Shown here: positions 1-7,154 of the stretch, in pieces | Layout of the letters: each line of letters opens with the position of its first letter | How positions within the stretch are numbered: the first letter of the stretch is position 1 | From: Thiocapsa sp. | GTDB lineage: Bacteria > Pseudomonadota > Gammaproteobacteria > Chromatiales > Chromatiaceae | Length of the DNA: 64,000 bases | Reading direction: 5' to 3' | NCBI RefSeq assembly: GCF_022340925.1 | Contig: NZ_JAJDNA010000008.1 | Span: 1-64,000 of the forward strand | Program-made: the position numbers and the translations under genes | Notes under the pieces: model-generated | Told to the model about the DNA's origin: nothing | Databases searched by the model: none | What the model saw: the letters and a program-made list of their open reading frames with translations, nothing else

Positions 1-249
1 GTGGGCAGCGGGTTCCTGAGCATCGGCGCCGAGGCCTTCTGGCTGGAGCAGGTCACCGCCGACAGCGGCCAGCGTCCGATCCTCGGCGACTTCAAGGGCC
101 GCACCGCGGGGATCGGTCCGGTGCTCGGCTACATCCTGCCCATGGGGCAACAGAACCTGGTCGCCGAGCTGCGCTGGCTCCCGGAGCTCGAGACCCGAAA
201 CCGGCTCGAGGGCGACTACATCTGGCTCAAGGTCGTCTATCAGTTCTGA
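1..249 (+). CDS. C-terminal end of an outer-membrane transporter-like protein (MetA-pathway/SphA type), cut by the window edge
   Basis: The frame is open from the first base to a TGA at 247-249, giving 82 residues with no credible start, so the gene begins outside the window. Alternating hydrophobic and polar residues and a terminal aromatic (ending VVYQF) are typical of the last strands of an outer-membrane beta-barrel. The segment resembles the end of the MetA-pathway/SphA-like family, which is also represented by the complete gene at 56423-57271. That family is loosely annotated as transport of hydrophobic compounds, and no substrate can be read from this fragment. The barrel assignment is fairly safe; the family is a judgement from residue pattern only. 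Confidence 0.6.
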   Translation: MGSGFLSIGAEAFWLEQVTADSGQRPILGDFKGRTAGIGPVLGYILPMGQQNLVAELRWLPELETRNRLEGDYIWLKVVYQF

Positions 250-956
250 GCCCATACAGGCGCCGCCAACGCACGCTGGTCGACAGCTCTCGATCGGGGC
301 GGCGACGCCGATCAAGGAGCGGGACGAGTCGTTAAATGGCGCGTAGAAACATCTCGCGACCCCGTTGATCGCTAGTTCCAGCTGCACAAGGATATGCCCT
401 GCCTAATCTTCAGGTGCCGAAGCCGAAATTGCATCTTAGCGATCTGATAGGTGCCTGCCCCTGACGGAAGATAAAGGTCGGGAAGTCGCTTCGGTTCGCC
501 CGACGAAACCGACGGACGCGGGTGGACGTGACCGTGTGCTGGTAGGATCGAATCGCCGCTGCCCGCCACATTACGAGTGTCTGCTTCCCGCTCCCGAGAC
601 CTGCGCTTGCAAAAACCCCCGGCCTGCCCCCAAGCGGCGTAGGCCGGCCGCTTGCAGGCACCTCCTCGACGGGCCGCACTGGGGCAAGTGAGTCTCTCAG
701 GGAGAGGACCGCGAGCGGCGGCTATGCGCGTTCAGGGGACACTCGCGGTCTACCTTGGTAATGCACGCAGTTGGGACATGCTGTCGGAGATGGCAGCGGT
801 CGAAACCTGGATCGCCGGACTCAATGCGTTGATCCCATCGATGCTACCAGTACTTCGGGTGTTGTGAGGACGAGACAACTCGCAGCCGTCGGCTATCGTC
901 CGTAGTGGGTCTTTACAGGTCTTAGACGTCGCGGACGTTGTGAGAACAGCTGTCGC
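250..956. other. Long intergenic stretch, left part of the decayed integrative element
   Basis: About 700 bases without a convincing gene. Short open frames on both strands show no recognisable protein. GC is locally lower around 300-450 than in the flanking genes, which suits foreign or decaying DNA. The only structure I can support is the interrupted inverted repeat at 622-659. The open frame of the replication initiator reaches back to a TAG at 903-905, so the element's coding part begins near the right end of this stretch. Confidence 0.5.
622..659. repeat. Interrupted inverted repeat upstream of the replication-initiator gene
   Basis: GCCTGC (622-627) and AAGCGGC (632-638) pair with GCCGCTT (647-653) and GCAGGC (654-659). 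This gives a 13-bp stem with a CCCC bulge on one side and an 8-base loop. It lies about 300 bp before a gene resembling Rep_trans-type replication initiators, which nick DNA at hairpin origins. It could be a double-strand origin, a terminator or a chance GC-rich palindrome; no nick site is identified. Confidence 0.4.
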
Positions 957-2126
957 GTGTCGCGCCTGGTGCGCATACTGGGCATAGCGAAGGGTGTACA
1001 GCGACTGCAGCAATGGCAGGCGCGGCTGGAAAGTCTCAAGGAGGCGGCACGCTGCGAGGACGACCGCGAGCAGGCCTTGGCAGCCGTCGAAATCGGCGGA
1101 CACCGCTTGGAGGTCGCCAGACGGGGGCGCGGTCGCTTCCCGTTTGTGCCGGCCGATAACTGCTTCAACATCGCGCTCTCGAGGGTCGAAGCGCAGACCC
1201 TGCCGCTGGCGCATGTGCAGATTTCCAGTGAAACGCTGACCGCCGTCGGTGCCGAGGCGTCCGAGCACCGCCTGCGGACGATTGTCGGCACGCTCGGCAA
1301 TGTCCAGTCTGCCGCAACGGTGAGCCGCGTTGACCTGTTTGTCGACTTCGTCTGCGCGTTGCCGATGGACGCTTGGCCCGCGAACACCTGGGTCACGCGC
1401 GCGCATCGGATCGATGCCTTCCATGTGCAGAAGCGTTTCTCCGGCTGGAGCATTGGCCTGGGCGGTCCCATCGGCGCGCGCCTCTATGACAAGACACTCG
1501 AGCTCAAGCGCAGTCTCAAGGATTACCTCAAGCCGCTCTGGCGTGAGGCTGGCTGGCAAGATGTTGAGACGGTCCGGCGTCTGGAGTTTCAGTTCAAGCG
1601 TTCGGCACTGAAGGAGCTCCGCGTCGATGGGCTCGCCGATCTACACGCCCATTGCGCCGGCCTCTGGCATGATGCGACACGGGACTGGCTGCGACTCTCA
1701 GTGCCGGTGGCCGGGGACCGCAACCAGAGTCGCTGGCCAACCCATCCCCTCTGGCAGGCCCTGGCCGCGATCGACTGCCAGGCCGTCCCCGGGCCCAGCC
1801 TCTCGCGCTTGCGCAAGGCGCGTATCCCGGGCGATGAGGCCTTGTTCCTCAACGGGCTCGGCGGTCTGACCTCATTCATGGCCCGGGAGGGCATCACAGA
1901 TTTGGAGGAAGGACTTGGCGAGTTCCTCGTCCGTGCGGGGTGCTTCCATGACCAACGCCGGCGGGAGAGTGGCCGCGGCTTTGCCGACTACGTCGCCGAT
2001 CAGGTGGCCGTCAAAGAGAAGCGCTACAACGCCCTGCGCACCGAGACGGAAGAGACGCGCGAAGCGCAAGCACGCGAGCGCACCGCCGTCGCCGCTGCCT
2101 ACCGGGAGGCCAAGGAGGGTGAATGA
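957..2126 (+). CDS. Replication initiation factor-like protein of a small integrative element
   Basis: A 389-residue protein resembling the phage/plasmid replication initiation factor family (Rep_trans type, as in RstA of CTX-like phages). Family-like pieces are the VDLFVDF segment near residue 125, ARLYDKTLELK near 179 and RRLEFQFKR near 210. The C-terminal third is charged and probably helical. Such proteins start rolling-circle replication of filamentous phages and small integrative elements. The first usable start is GTG at 957, and the N-terminus looks shorter than I would expect, so 5' decay is possible. Its stop overlaps the next gene (GTG at 2119) by 8 bases, as in a translationally coupled cassette. 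I place it by residue pattern and by the following HTH and integrase genes. Confidence 0.65.
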   Translation: MSRLVRILGIAKGVQRLQQWQARLESLKEAARCEDDREQALAAVEIGGHRLEVARRGRGRFPFVPADNCFNIALSRVEAQTLPLAHVQISSETLTAVGAEASEHRLRTIVGTLGNVQSAATVSRVDLFVDFVCALPMDAWPANTWVTRAHRIDAFHVQKRFSGWSIGLGGPIGARLYDKTLELKRSLKDYLKPLWREAGWQDVETVRRLEFQFKRSALKELRVDGLADLHAHCAGLWHDATRDWLRLSVPVAGDRNQSRWPTHPLWQALAAIDCQAVPGPSLSRLRKARIPGDEALFLNGLGGLTSFMAREGITDLEEGLGEFLVRAGCFHDQRRRESGRGFADYVADQVAVKEKRYNALRTETEETREAQARERTAVAAAYREAKEGE

Positions 2127-2463
2127 TGCTCACCGCACACTTGACCTGGTCCAGGCGGCGCAGTTTCTGCACGTCTCGCCTTCAGTGTTGCGCGAGAAGG
2201 CCAATGCCGGCGTCATTCCCGGCGCCAAGGCCGGCCGGCGCTGGGTGTTCTTGGAGGCGGATCTTGTCGCCTACCTGCGCTCGCTGTACCCTCGACCGCG
2301 GCGAGCGGTGCACGTGTGTGATCAAGAGGGGATAGACACATGGCACTGTACCGCAGCGGGGCCGTCTGGTGGGTCCGCTTCACCGCACCGGATGGCACGC
2401 GCATACGCAAGTCTGCTGGAACTGAAGACAAGGTCGCGGCACAGGAGTACCACGACCGATTGA
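2119..2463 (+). CDS. Excisionase-like helix-turn-helix protein overlapping the integrase gene
   Basis: Starting at GTG 2119 the product has 114 residues. It opens with a MerR/excisionase-type winged helix: DLVQAAQFLHVSPSVLREKA followed by GAKAGRRWVFLEADLVAYL, the pattern of HTH_17 DNA-binding domains that control integrase directionality or expression. The frame does not stop before the integrase ATG (2340) but continues 124 bases into it in another frame. From memory, the tail (GGSASPH, LLELKT, RSTTTD) resembles tails of related proteins, so the overlap may be the normal arrangement rather than a lost stop. The start overlaps the replication gene by 8 bases. It probably binds the element's own regulatory or attachment DNA (inference). 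Confidence 0.65.
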   Translation: MNDAHRTLDLVQAAQFLHVSPSVLREKANAGVIPGAKAGRRWVFLEADLVAYLRSLYPRPRRAVHVCDQEGIDTWHCTAAGPSGGSASPHRMARAYASLLELKTRSRHRSTTTD

Positions 2464-3396
2464 AGGCCGAGACCTGGCGGGTGCAGAAGCTCGGCGACAA
2501 GCCGCGGCGGACCTGGCAGGAGGCGGTGGTGCGCTGGGTGGAGGAAGGCGCACACAAGGCGAGCCTGCCTGAGGACAAAGGTCGGCTGCGTTGGCTCGAT
2601 CGCCACCTCGGGGCCCTGTATCTGGATGAGATCAGCCGCGATCGGGTGGAGGCCATTATCCAGGCGCGACAGGCTGACGGGGTGAGGAACGCCACGGTGA
2701 ACCACACAGTGCAGGTGATCCGGGCGATCCTGCGCAAGGCGGAACGCGAGTGGGGCTGGTTGGAGCGGGAGCCGACGTTTCGCTTTCTGCCAGTGCCGAC
2801 GCGGCGGATCCGCTGGCTGACCCGGGCGGAAGCCGGTCGCTTGCTCGAAGTGCTACCCGCGCATCTGGCGGAGATGGTGCGCTTTACGCTGGCGACGGGG
2901 TTGCGGGAGTCCAACGTCACCCACTTGGAGTGGTCGCAGGTGGACCTGCAGCGGCGCACGGCCTGGATCCACCCGGACCAGGCGAAGGCACGCAAAGCGA
3001 TCCCGGTGCCGCTCAACGCCGAGGCGGTGCTGGTGCTGCGCCGGCAGGAGGGAAAGCACCCGAAGGCGGGTGTTCACCAAGAACGGGCGCCCGATCGCGC
3101 AGGCCAACACGCCGCTGTGGCGCCGCGCCCTGGCAGAAGCCGGGATTGGGGATTTCCGCTGGCATGACCTGAGGCACACTTGGGCGTCGTAGCATGTGCA
3201 GGCTGGAACGCCGGTGCATGCGCTGCAGGAGCTCGGCGGCTGGAGCGACATCCGGATGGTGCAGAAGTACGCGCACCTGGGGGTGGAGCACCTGGCCGAG
3301 TATGCCGAGGCGATGAGTCGTCCGCGCGCGGTTGACACAAAACTGGCACAGCGGGAGGAATCCGGCCTCGCCCGGGCGGACCGGAAGTCCGCATAA
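2340..3396 (+). pseudogene. Tyrosine-recombinase integrase, broken by a frameshift and an in-frame TAG
   Basis: The first part (ATG 2340, preceded by GAGGGG) encodes an N-terminal SAM-like core-binding region and the start of the catalytic domain (TGLRESNVTHLEWSQVDL, with the first catalytic Arg). Near 3060-3068 the matching protein moves to the +1 frame (RVFTKNGRPIAQANTPLWRR). It continues through the His-x-x-Arg box (HDLRHTWAS) and the Tyr region (GGWSDIRMVQKYAHLG) to a TAA ending at 3396. In that second frame a TAG at 3190-3192 replaces what is usually a Trp codon after HTWAS. Two independent lesions make a sequencing error unlikely to explain everything. The catalytic Arg, His, Arg and Tyr positions all survive as relics. 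The element is probably fixed in place unless an integrase acts in trans. Confidence 0.85.
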
Positions 3397-3546
3397 GGGT
3401 CTGTCTTGATGGCGGTTTCGCGTCTGAGCGGCTGTGCTCTGTGCGCCTTGACGTGAGATTGGCCATCCTGGCCAAGAATCAGGCGGAACCGGAAAACGCG
3501 GTTTCCCGGTTCCTTCATTTTCCAGCGCTTGCTCGCATGAAAATGG

Positions 3547-3595
3547 CGGGGCTTCCTGCCCCGAACAGGAAGCGCTGACTACTTCAGCGCTTCCT
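3547..3595. terminator. Two adjacent hairpins at the right side of the integrative element
   Basis: The first is CGGGGC (3547-3552), a 5-base loop, then GCCCCG (3558-3563). The second is a perfect 12-bp stem, AGGAAGCGCTGA (3567-3578), loop CTACT, then TCAGCGCTTCCT (3584-3595). They lie 42 bases downstream of the minus-strand gene at 3637-3837 and 150 bases after the integrase relic. Neither strand has a long T tract, so a bidirectional terminator is likely but not certain; a recombination site is an alternative. Confidence 0.5.
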
Positions 3596-3636
3596 TAACG
3601 ACCTTGACCCGGCCACGGCTGGCAGATCACGCTCGA

Positions 3637-3837
3637 TCAGGCCTGGTCGCCTTTGTTGGTGTTGATGTTGAAAGGCATGTAGGCCGGGCAGGTGCCCGTC
3701 GCGCCGGTCACGAGCACGATCAGACCGAGGATCGTCAGGATCCACTGTCCGGTCAGGATGCCTGCGAGCACGAGCAGTCCGCCCGCCGCGAGACGGATGT
3801 TTCGATCGGTCTTTCCGACGTTTTTGGTCAGATTCAT
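3637..3837 (-). CDS. DUF2892 (YgaP transmembrane-like) small membrane protein
   Basis: A 66-residue protein starting MNLTKNVGKTDRNIRL, the typical opening of the DUF2892 inner-membrane family, followed by two hydrophobic segments (about residues 15-30 and 32-48) and a CPAY motif. The family is widespread and sometimes fused to rhodanese domains; its role is not established. An SD-like GGAGC precedes the ATG at 3837. It stands alone, with the paired hairpins at 3547-3595 downstream. It marks the return to ordinary chromosomal genes after the decayed element. Confidence 0.85.
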   Translation of the reverse strand: MNLTKNVGKTDRNIRLAAGGLLVLAGILTGQWILTILGLIVLVTGATGTCPAYMPFNINTNKGDQA

Positions 3838-4130
3838 GGGTTCCAGCTCCGATTGATCAAAAGATGCGGGTGATCAGCGTACCCAGGTTCGTCAACGGCT
3901 CAGGGATCGCCGAGTCGGCCCTCATTGAGCCATCCGCCCAGCTTGGACGGGCACCTCGGCTATCCCCGACAGATTGCAGTCGGCCGGGCCAGAGAGAGTA
4001 TACGCACTCCCGGTCGTCGGGTTCGTTGCGATCCGGCAATTCCCGGGCCGTGCCGGGTGCGCCGTCCTCGTCCGTAAGAGAGGCGGCCACCTCCATGCGA
4101 TCTTGAGTCGGCCGCTTGGTTCCCGATCTG

Positions 4131-4697
4131 ATGCCAGTGTTTGTGCCCGCCCATCGCCTCCGAATGGCCGCTCTTACCATCCAAGGAGGCGGCATCGTCG
4201 CCTACCCGACCGAGGCGGTCTTCGGGCTGGGGTGTGATCCGTTGAACGGTGCCGCGGTGGGGCGTCTGCTCGCGATGAAACGACGCGATGTCGCCAAGGG
4301 GTTGATCCTGATCGCCGGTGACCCGGCACAGCTGTGCCCCTTTGTCGAGCCGCTACCCGACCAGCGCATGGCTGAGATCTGTGCGAGCTGGCCGGGTCCG
4401 AGCACCTGGCTGCTGCCAGCGCGTCGTGAGACGCCCGACTGGCTGACCGGACGGTTCCAGACCCTTGCTGTGCGGGTCACTGCTCACCCGCTTGCCGCTG
4501 CGCTTTGTCGTCTCTTCGGTGGTGCCATCGTCTCCACCAGTGCCAATCAGGCCGACCGACCACCGGCCAGGACCGCATTGCAGGTCCGGCTGGCGCTCGA
4601 TGAGCCTCCCGACTACATCCTCGCGGGTGCCTGTGCGGGCTCCGATCGTCCGTCGCGGATCCGCGACGGACGGACCGGTCGGATCTTGCGGCCCTGA
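4131..4697 (+). CDS. tsaC: Threonylcarbamoyl-AMP synthase (YrdC/TsaC)
   Basis: A 188-residue YrdC-domain protein. It makes threonylcarbamoyl-AMP from threonine, bicarbonate and ATP, the first step of the t6A37 modification in ANN-decoding tRNAs. Diagnostic segments are IVAYPTEAVFGLGCDP near the N-terminus, MKRRDVAKGLILIA, the WPGPSTWLLPA block, LTGRFQTLAVRVTAHP, and IVSTSANQADRPPART. The C-terminus ends PSRIRDGRTGRILRP, as in gammaproteobacterial TsaC. Length matches the short TsaC type without a Sua5 domain. A TTG at 4116 is possible, but ATG 4131 fits family length better. It appears monocistronic. Confidence 0.93.
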   Translation: MPVFVPAHRLRMAALTIQGGGIVAYPTEAVFGLGCDPLNGAAVGRLLAMKRRDVAKGLILIAGDPAQLCPFVEPLPDQRMAEICASWPGPSTWLLPARRETPDWLTGRFQTLAVRVTAHPLAAALCRLFGGAIVSTSANQADRPPARTALQVRLALDEPPDYILAGACAGSDRPSRIRDGRTGRILRP

Positions 4698-4862
4698 TCT
4701 GCTCGCGCCAGCGACGGCGACGTGTCTTTTCGGAGACGATGCCGGCCGCACCCTGGCGGCCGACCGGCCGATACGCATGAGGATGACCGGGACGCAGAGA
4801 TTCGAGCGGCAGACGACCTTGGACCGGCAGGGTCCGGGGAGATGAATCCTCCTGCGAGTCGG

Positions 4863-5408
4863 TCAGCGACGGTGTCTAAAGGCCCAGGGCGTCTGGTGCT
4901 CTCCCAGCGTGCTCCAGATCCCCGCTGACGCGCGGCGTGCCTGACGTTCGACCCGGAAAAAACGTGGATCGTCGCAATAGCGCGGATAGACCGCGGCATG
5001 GCCGCCGCGGACCTGCTCGAGATTCAGCGAGTATCGCTTGACTCCTGTCGCATAGACCTCCGCCACCGTTCGGCCGAAGCGGTCGATCTCGACCGGCTGC
5101 ACCTCGACCCGTTGCGGGGTGATGCGACGCAGGTTGGCACGCGATCGGTCCGACCAGGGCTGCTGATCCTTCTCGGGCGCGTCGATGCAGTGCAGACGCA
5201 CCTCCAGGGGATCGCCGTGGCAATCGAGCCGCAACGAGTCCCCGTCGAGCACCTGGTCCAAGGCGCACACACGAACCGACCCCGCGAACGACCTATCAGG
5301 CGAGATTAGCCCCGGCCCCCACCGTTCGACAGCCCAGGCGCCGACAAGGACCAGCCCGAGCAGGAGACCGGCGACGGAGGAGCGACGACCGCGCGGCCAG
5401 CCGATCAC
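4863..5408 (-). CDS. Thermonuclease (SNase-like) family protein with N-terminal membrane anchor or signal
   Basis: A 181-residue protein with a hydrophobic segment at about residues 13-29 (signal peptide or anchor) and an SNase-like OB fold. The nuclease signature is seen as VLDGDSLRL, VRLHCIDAPEKDQ and DRFGRTVAEVY, carrying the Asp/Glu/Arg set used for calcium-dependent phosphodiester cleavage. It probably degrades nucleic acid in the periplasm or at the membrane surface. It lies on the same strand as nhaD, 39 bases downstream of it. Family is secure; in vivo substrate unknown. Confidence 0.85.
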   Translation of the reverse strand: MIGWPRGRRSSVAGLLLGLVLVGAWAVERWGPGLISPDRSFAGSVRVCALDQVLDGDSLRLDCHGDPLEVRLHCIDAPEKDQQPWSDRSRANLRRITPQRVEVQPVEIDRFGRTVAEVYATGVKRYSLNLEQVRGGHAAVYPRYCDDPRFFRVERQARRASAGIWSTLGEHQTPWAFRHRR

Positions 5409-5447
5409 CGGCGCAGGTACGGGCGCGAGGGCAGCCGCAACCCGTCC

Positions 5448-6863
5448 TCAGCCATTGATCCAGAGATGCGCGAGGATGCTTGCGACATAGCCCAGCGCGA
5501 TCGCGGGCGTCCAGCGCAGATGACCGAAAAAGGTATAGATGCCTCGGGCTTGGCCCATGAGCGCGACCCCGGCCGCCGAGCCGATCGAAAGCAGCGATCC
5601 GCCGACCCCTGCGGTCAGGGTGACCAGGAGCCATTGGGTCTGGTCCATCTCCGGACGCATGGTGAGGACCGCGAACATCACCGGGATGTTGTCGATCACC
5701 GCCGACAGCAGCCCGACCGCCACATTCGCCGCAGTCGGTCCCCATTGGTGGTACATCACGTCGGAGGCCATCGCCAGATAGCCGATGAACCCGAGTCCGC
5801 CGACACAGAGCACCACGCCGTAGAAGAAGAGCAGGGTGTCCCACTCGGCACGGGCGACCTTGTTAAAGACATCGAAGGGGGTGACGTCGCCGATCAGATT
5901 CGCGCGCTGTCTGTTGCGTCTTTGCCAACCGTGATGGCTCATCCGCAGAAAGAACCCGAAGAACTGGAGGTAACCGAGTCCGGTCAGCATGCCGACCACC
6001 GGCGGCAGATGCAGGAAGTTGTGAAAGCTGACCGCCGTGGCGATGGTGAGAAGAAACAGTGCGATGATGCGTCGCGCCCCGCGTTTCATGGGCACCAGGA
6101 CCGTGCTCGTGTGCGGCTTGAGGTCGGGCACGGCGCCGTGCATCAGGATGGCCGGCACCAGAAAGTTGATCAGCGCTGGCACCAGGAGAGCGAAGAAGCC
6201 GAAGAAGTCGATGATCCCCTTCTGCCAGACCATCAGGGTGGTGATGTCGCCGAAAGGGCTGAAGGCGCCGCCCGCATTCGCCGCAACCACGATATTGACG
6301 CAGGCCAAGGTGACGAATCGCGTGTTCTCACCGCCGACGGCCATGACCACTGCGCACATCAGGAGCGCGGTCGTGAGGTTGTCGGCCACCGGGGAGATGA
6401 GGAACGCCAGAGCGCCGGTCAACCAGAAGAGTGCGCGCAGCCCGAAGCCCTTGCGGATGAGCCAAGCCCTCAAGGCATCGAAGACCTGACGCTCCTGCAT
6501 GGCGTTGATGTAGGTCATCGCGACCAGGAGGAAGAGCATCAGCTCTGCATATTCCAACAGGTTATGACGCACCGCCGTCTCGGCCTCATGCGTGAAACCG
6601 TGCTGGACATAGACGGAAGCGATCAGCATCCAGATGACACCGGCCGCGACGATGACCGGCTTGGATTTGCGCAGATGCAGAAATTCCTCGGCCATCACCA
6701 GTGCATAGGCGAGGGCGAAGATGATCAGGGCCGCGTACCCCACGCCGTGTCCCGTGAGGTCGATCCACTGCGCCGACTCGCTCGCCAGCGACACACCGGG
6801 TGCGAGCAGGGCGGCTAGGACCACAAGGGACACAGATACGAGTCGTCTGGGCGAATCGGTCAT
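5448..6863 (-). CDS. nhaD: NhaD-type sodium:proton antiporter
   Basis: A 471-residue polytopic membrane protein with a leading hydrophobic signal-like segment and roughly a dozen predicted transmembrane helices. It matches NhaD of the ion-transporter superfamily, which exchanges internal Na+ or Li+ for protons. Typical blocks are VAMTYINAMQERQVFDALR, SPVADNLTTALLMCAVVMA, NAGGAFSPFGDITTLMVWQ and SAVIDNIPVMFAV, with conserved Asp and Thr in the two discontinuous-helix regions. I chose ATG 6863 (MTDSPRR) over a longer frame beginning at 6908, whose extra 15 residues are Arg-rich and unlike a signal peptide. It would support life in saline or alkaline water. Confidence 0.9.
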   Translation of the reverse strand: MTDSPRRLVSVSLVVLAALLAPGVSLASESAQWIDLTGHGVGYAALIIFALAYALVMAEEFLHLRKSKPVIVAAGVIWMLIASVYVQHGFTHEAETAVRHNLLEYAELMLFLLVAMTYINAMQERQVFDALRAWLIRKGFGLRALFWLTGALAFLISPVADNLTTALLMCAVVMAVGGENTRFVTLACVNIVVAANAGGAFSPFGDITTLMVWQKGIIDFFGFFALLVPALINFLVPAILMHGAVPDLKPHTSTVLVPMKRGARRIIALFLLTIATAVSFHNFLHLPPVVGMLTGLGYLQFFGFFLRMSHHGWQRRNRQRANLIGDVTPFDVFNKVARAEWDTLLFFYGVVLCVGGLGFIGYLAMASDVMYHQWGPTAANVAVGLLSAVIDNIPVMFAVLTMRPEMDQTQWLLVTLTAGVGGSLLSIGSAAGVALMGQARGIYTFFGHLRWTPAIALGYVASILAHLWING

Positions 6864-7154
6864 GATGTGGCCTGCTGGGCTGAGGTGGCGCCGCCGCCGC
6901 GCGGCCACTCCTTTGGGGTCTGAAAAAGCCGCCGTGGCTCGGAGAGATCAGCCGATGGCCGGCCACCGCGCCCGCGCCCGCGGGTCGAGGCTGCGCGCTG
7001 ACAAAGGCCTTCAAGATAGGCCCCGATCCCATGCGGGCCAAGCGGCTCAGCGTCCTTCGGGACGTCGCAACCCTGACTCGATGCTACCGCATGTTGCGAA
7101 CGGGCTCGGCAGCGGGGCCGAGACCCGGCTGGAATGATGCTCACGACGCGCCCG

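Noticed and set aside
541-580. Sequence resembling a tRNA T-arm (ATCGAATCGCC)
   Set aside because: No matching acceptor, D or anticodon arms could be folded.
5466-6818. 450-codon plus-strand frame
   Set aside because: Antisense to nhaD; rich in Asp, His, Arg and Gln, and without homologous pattern.
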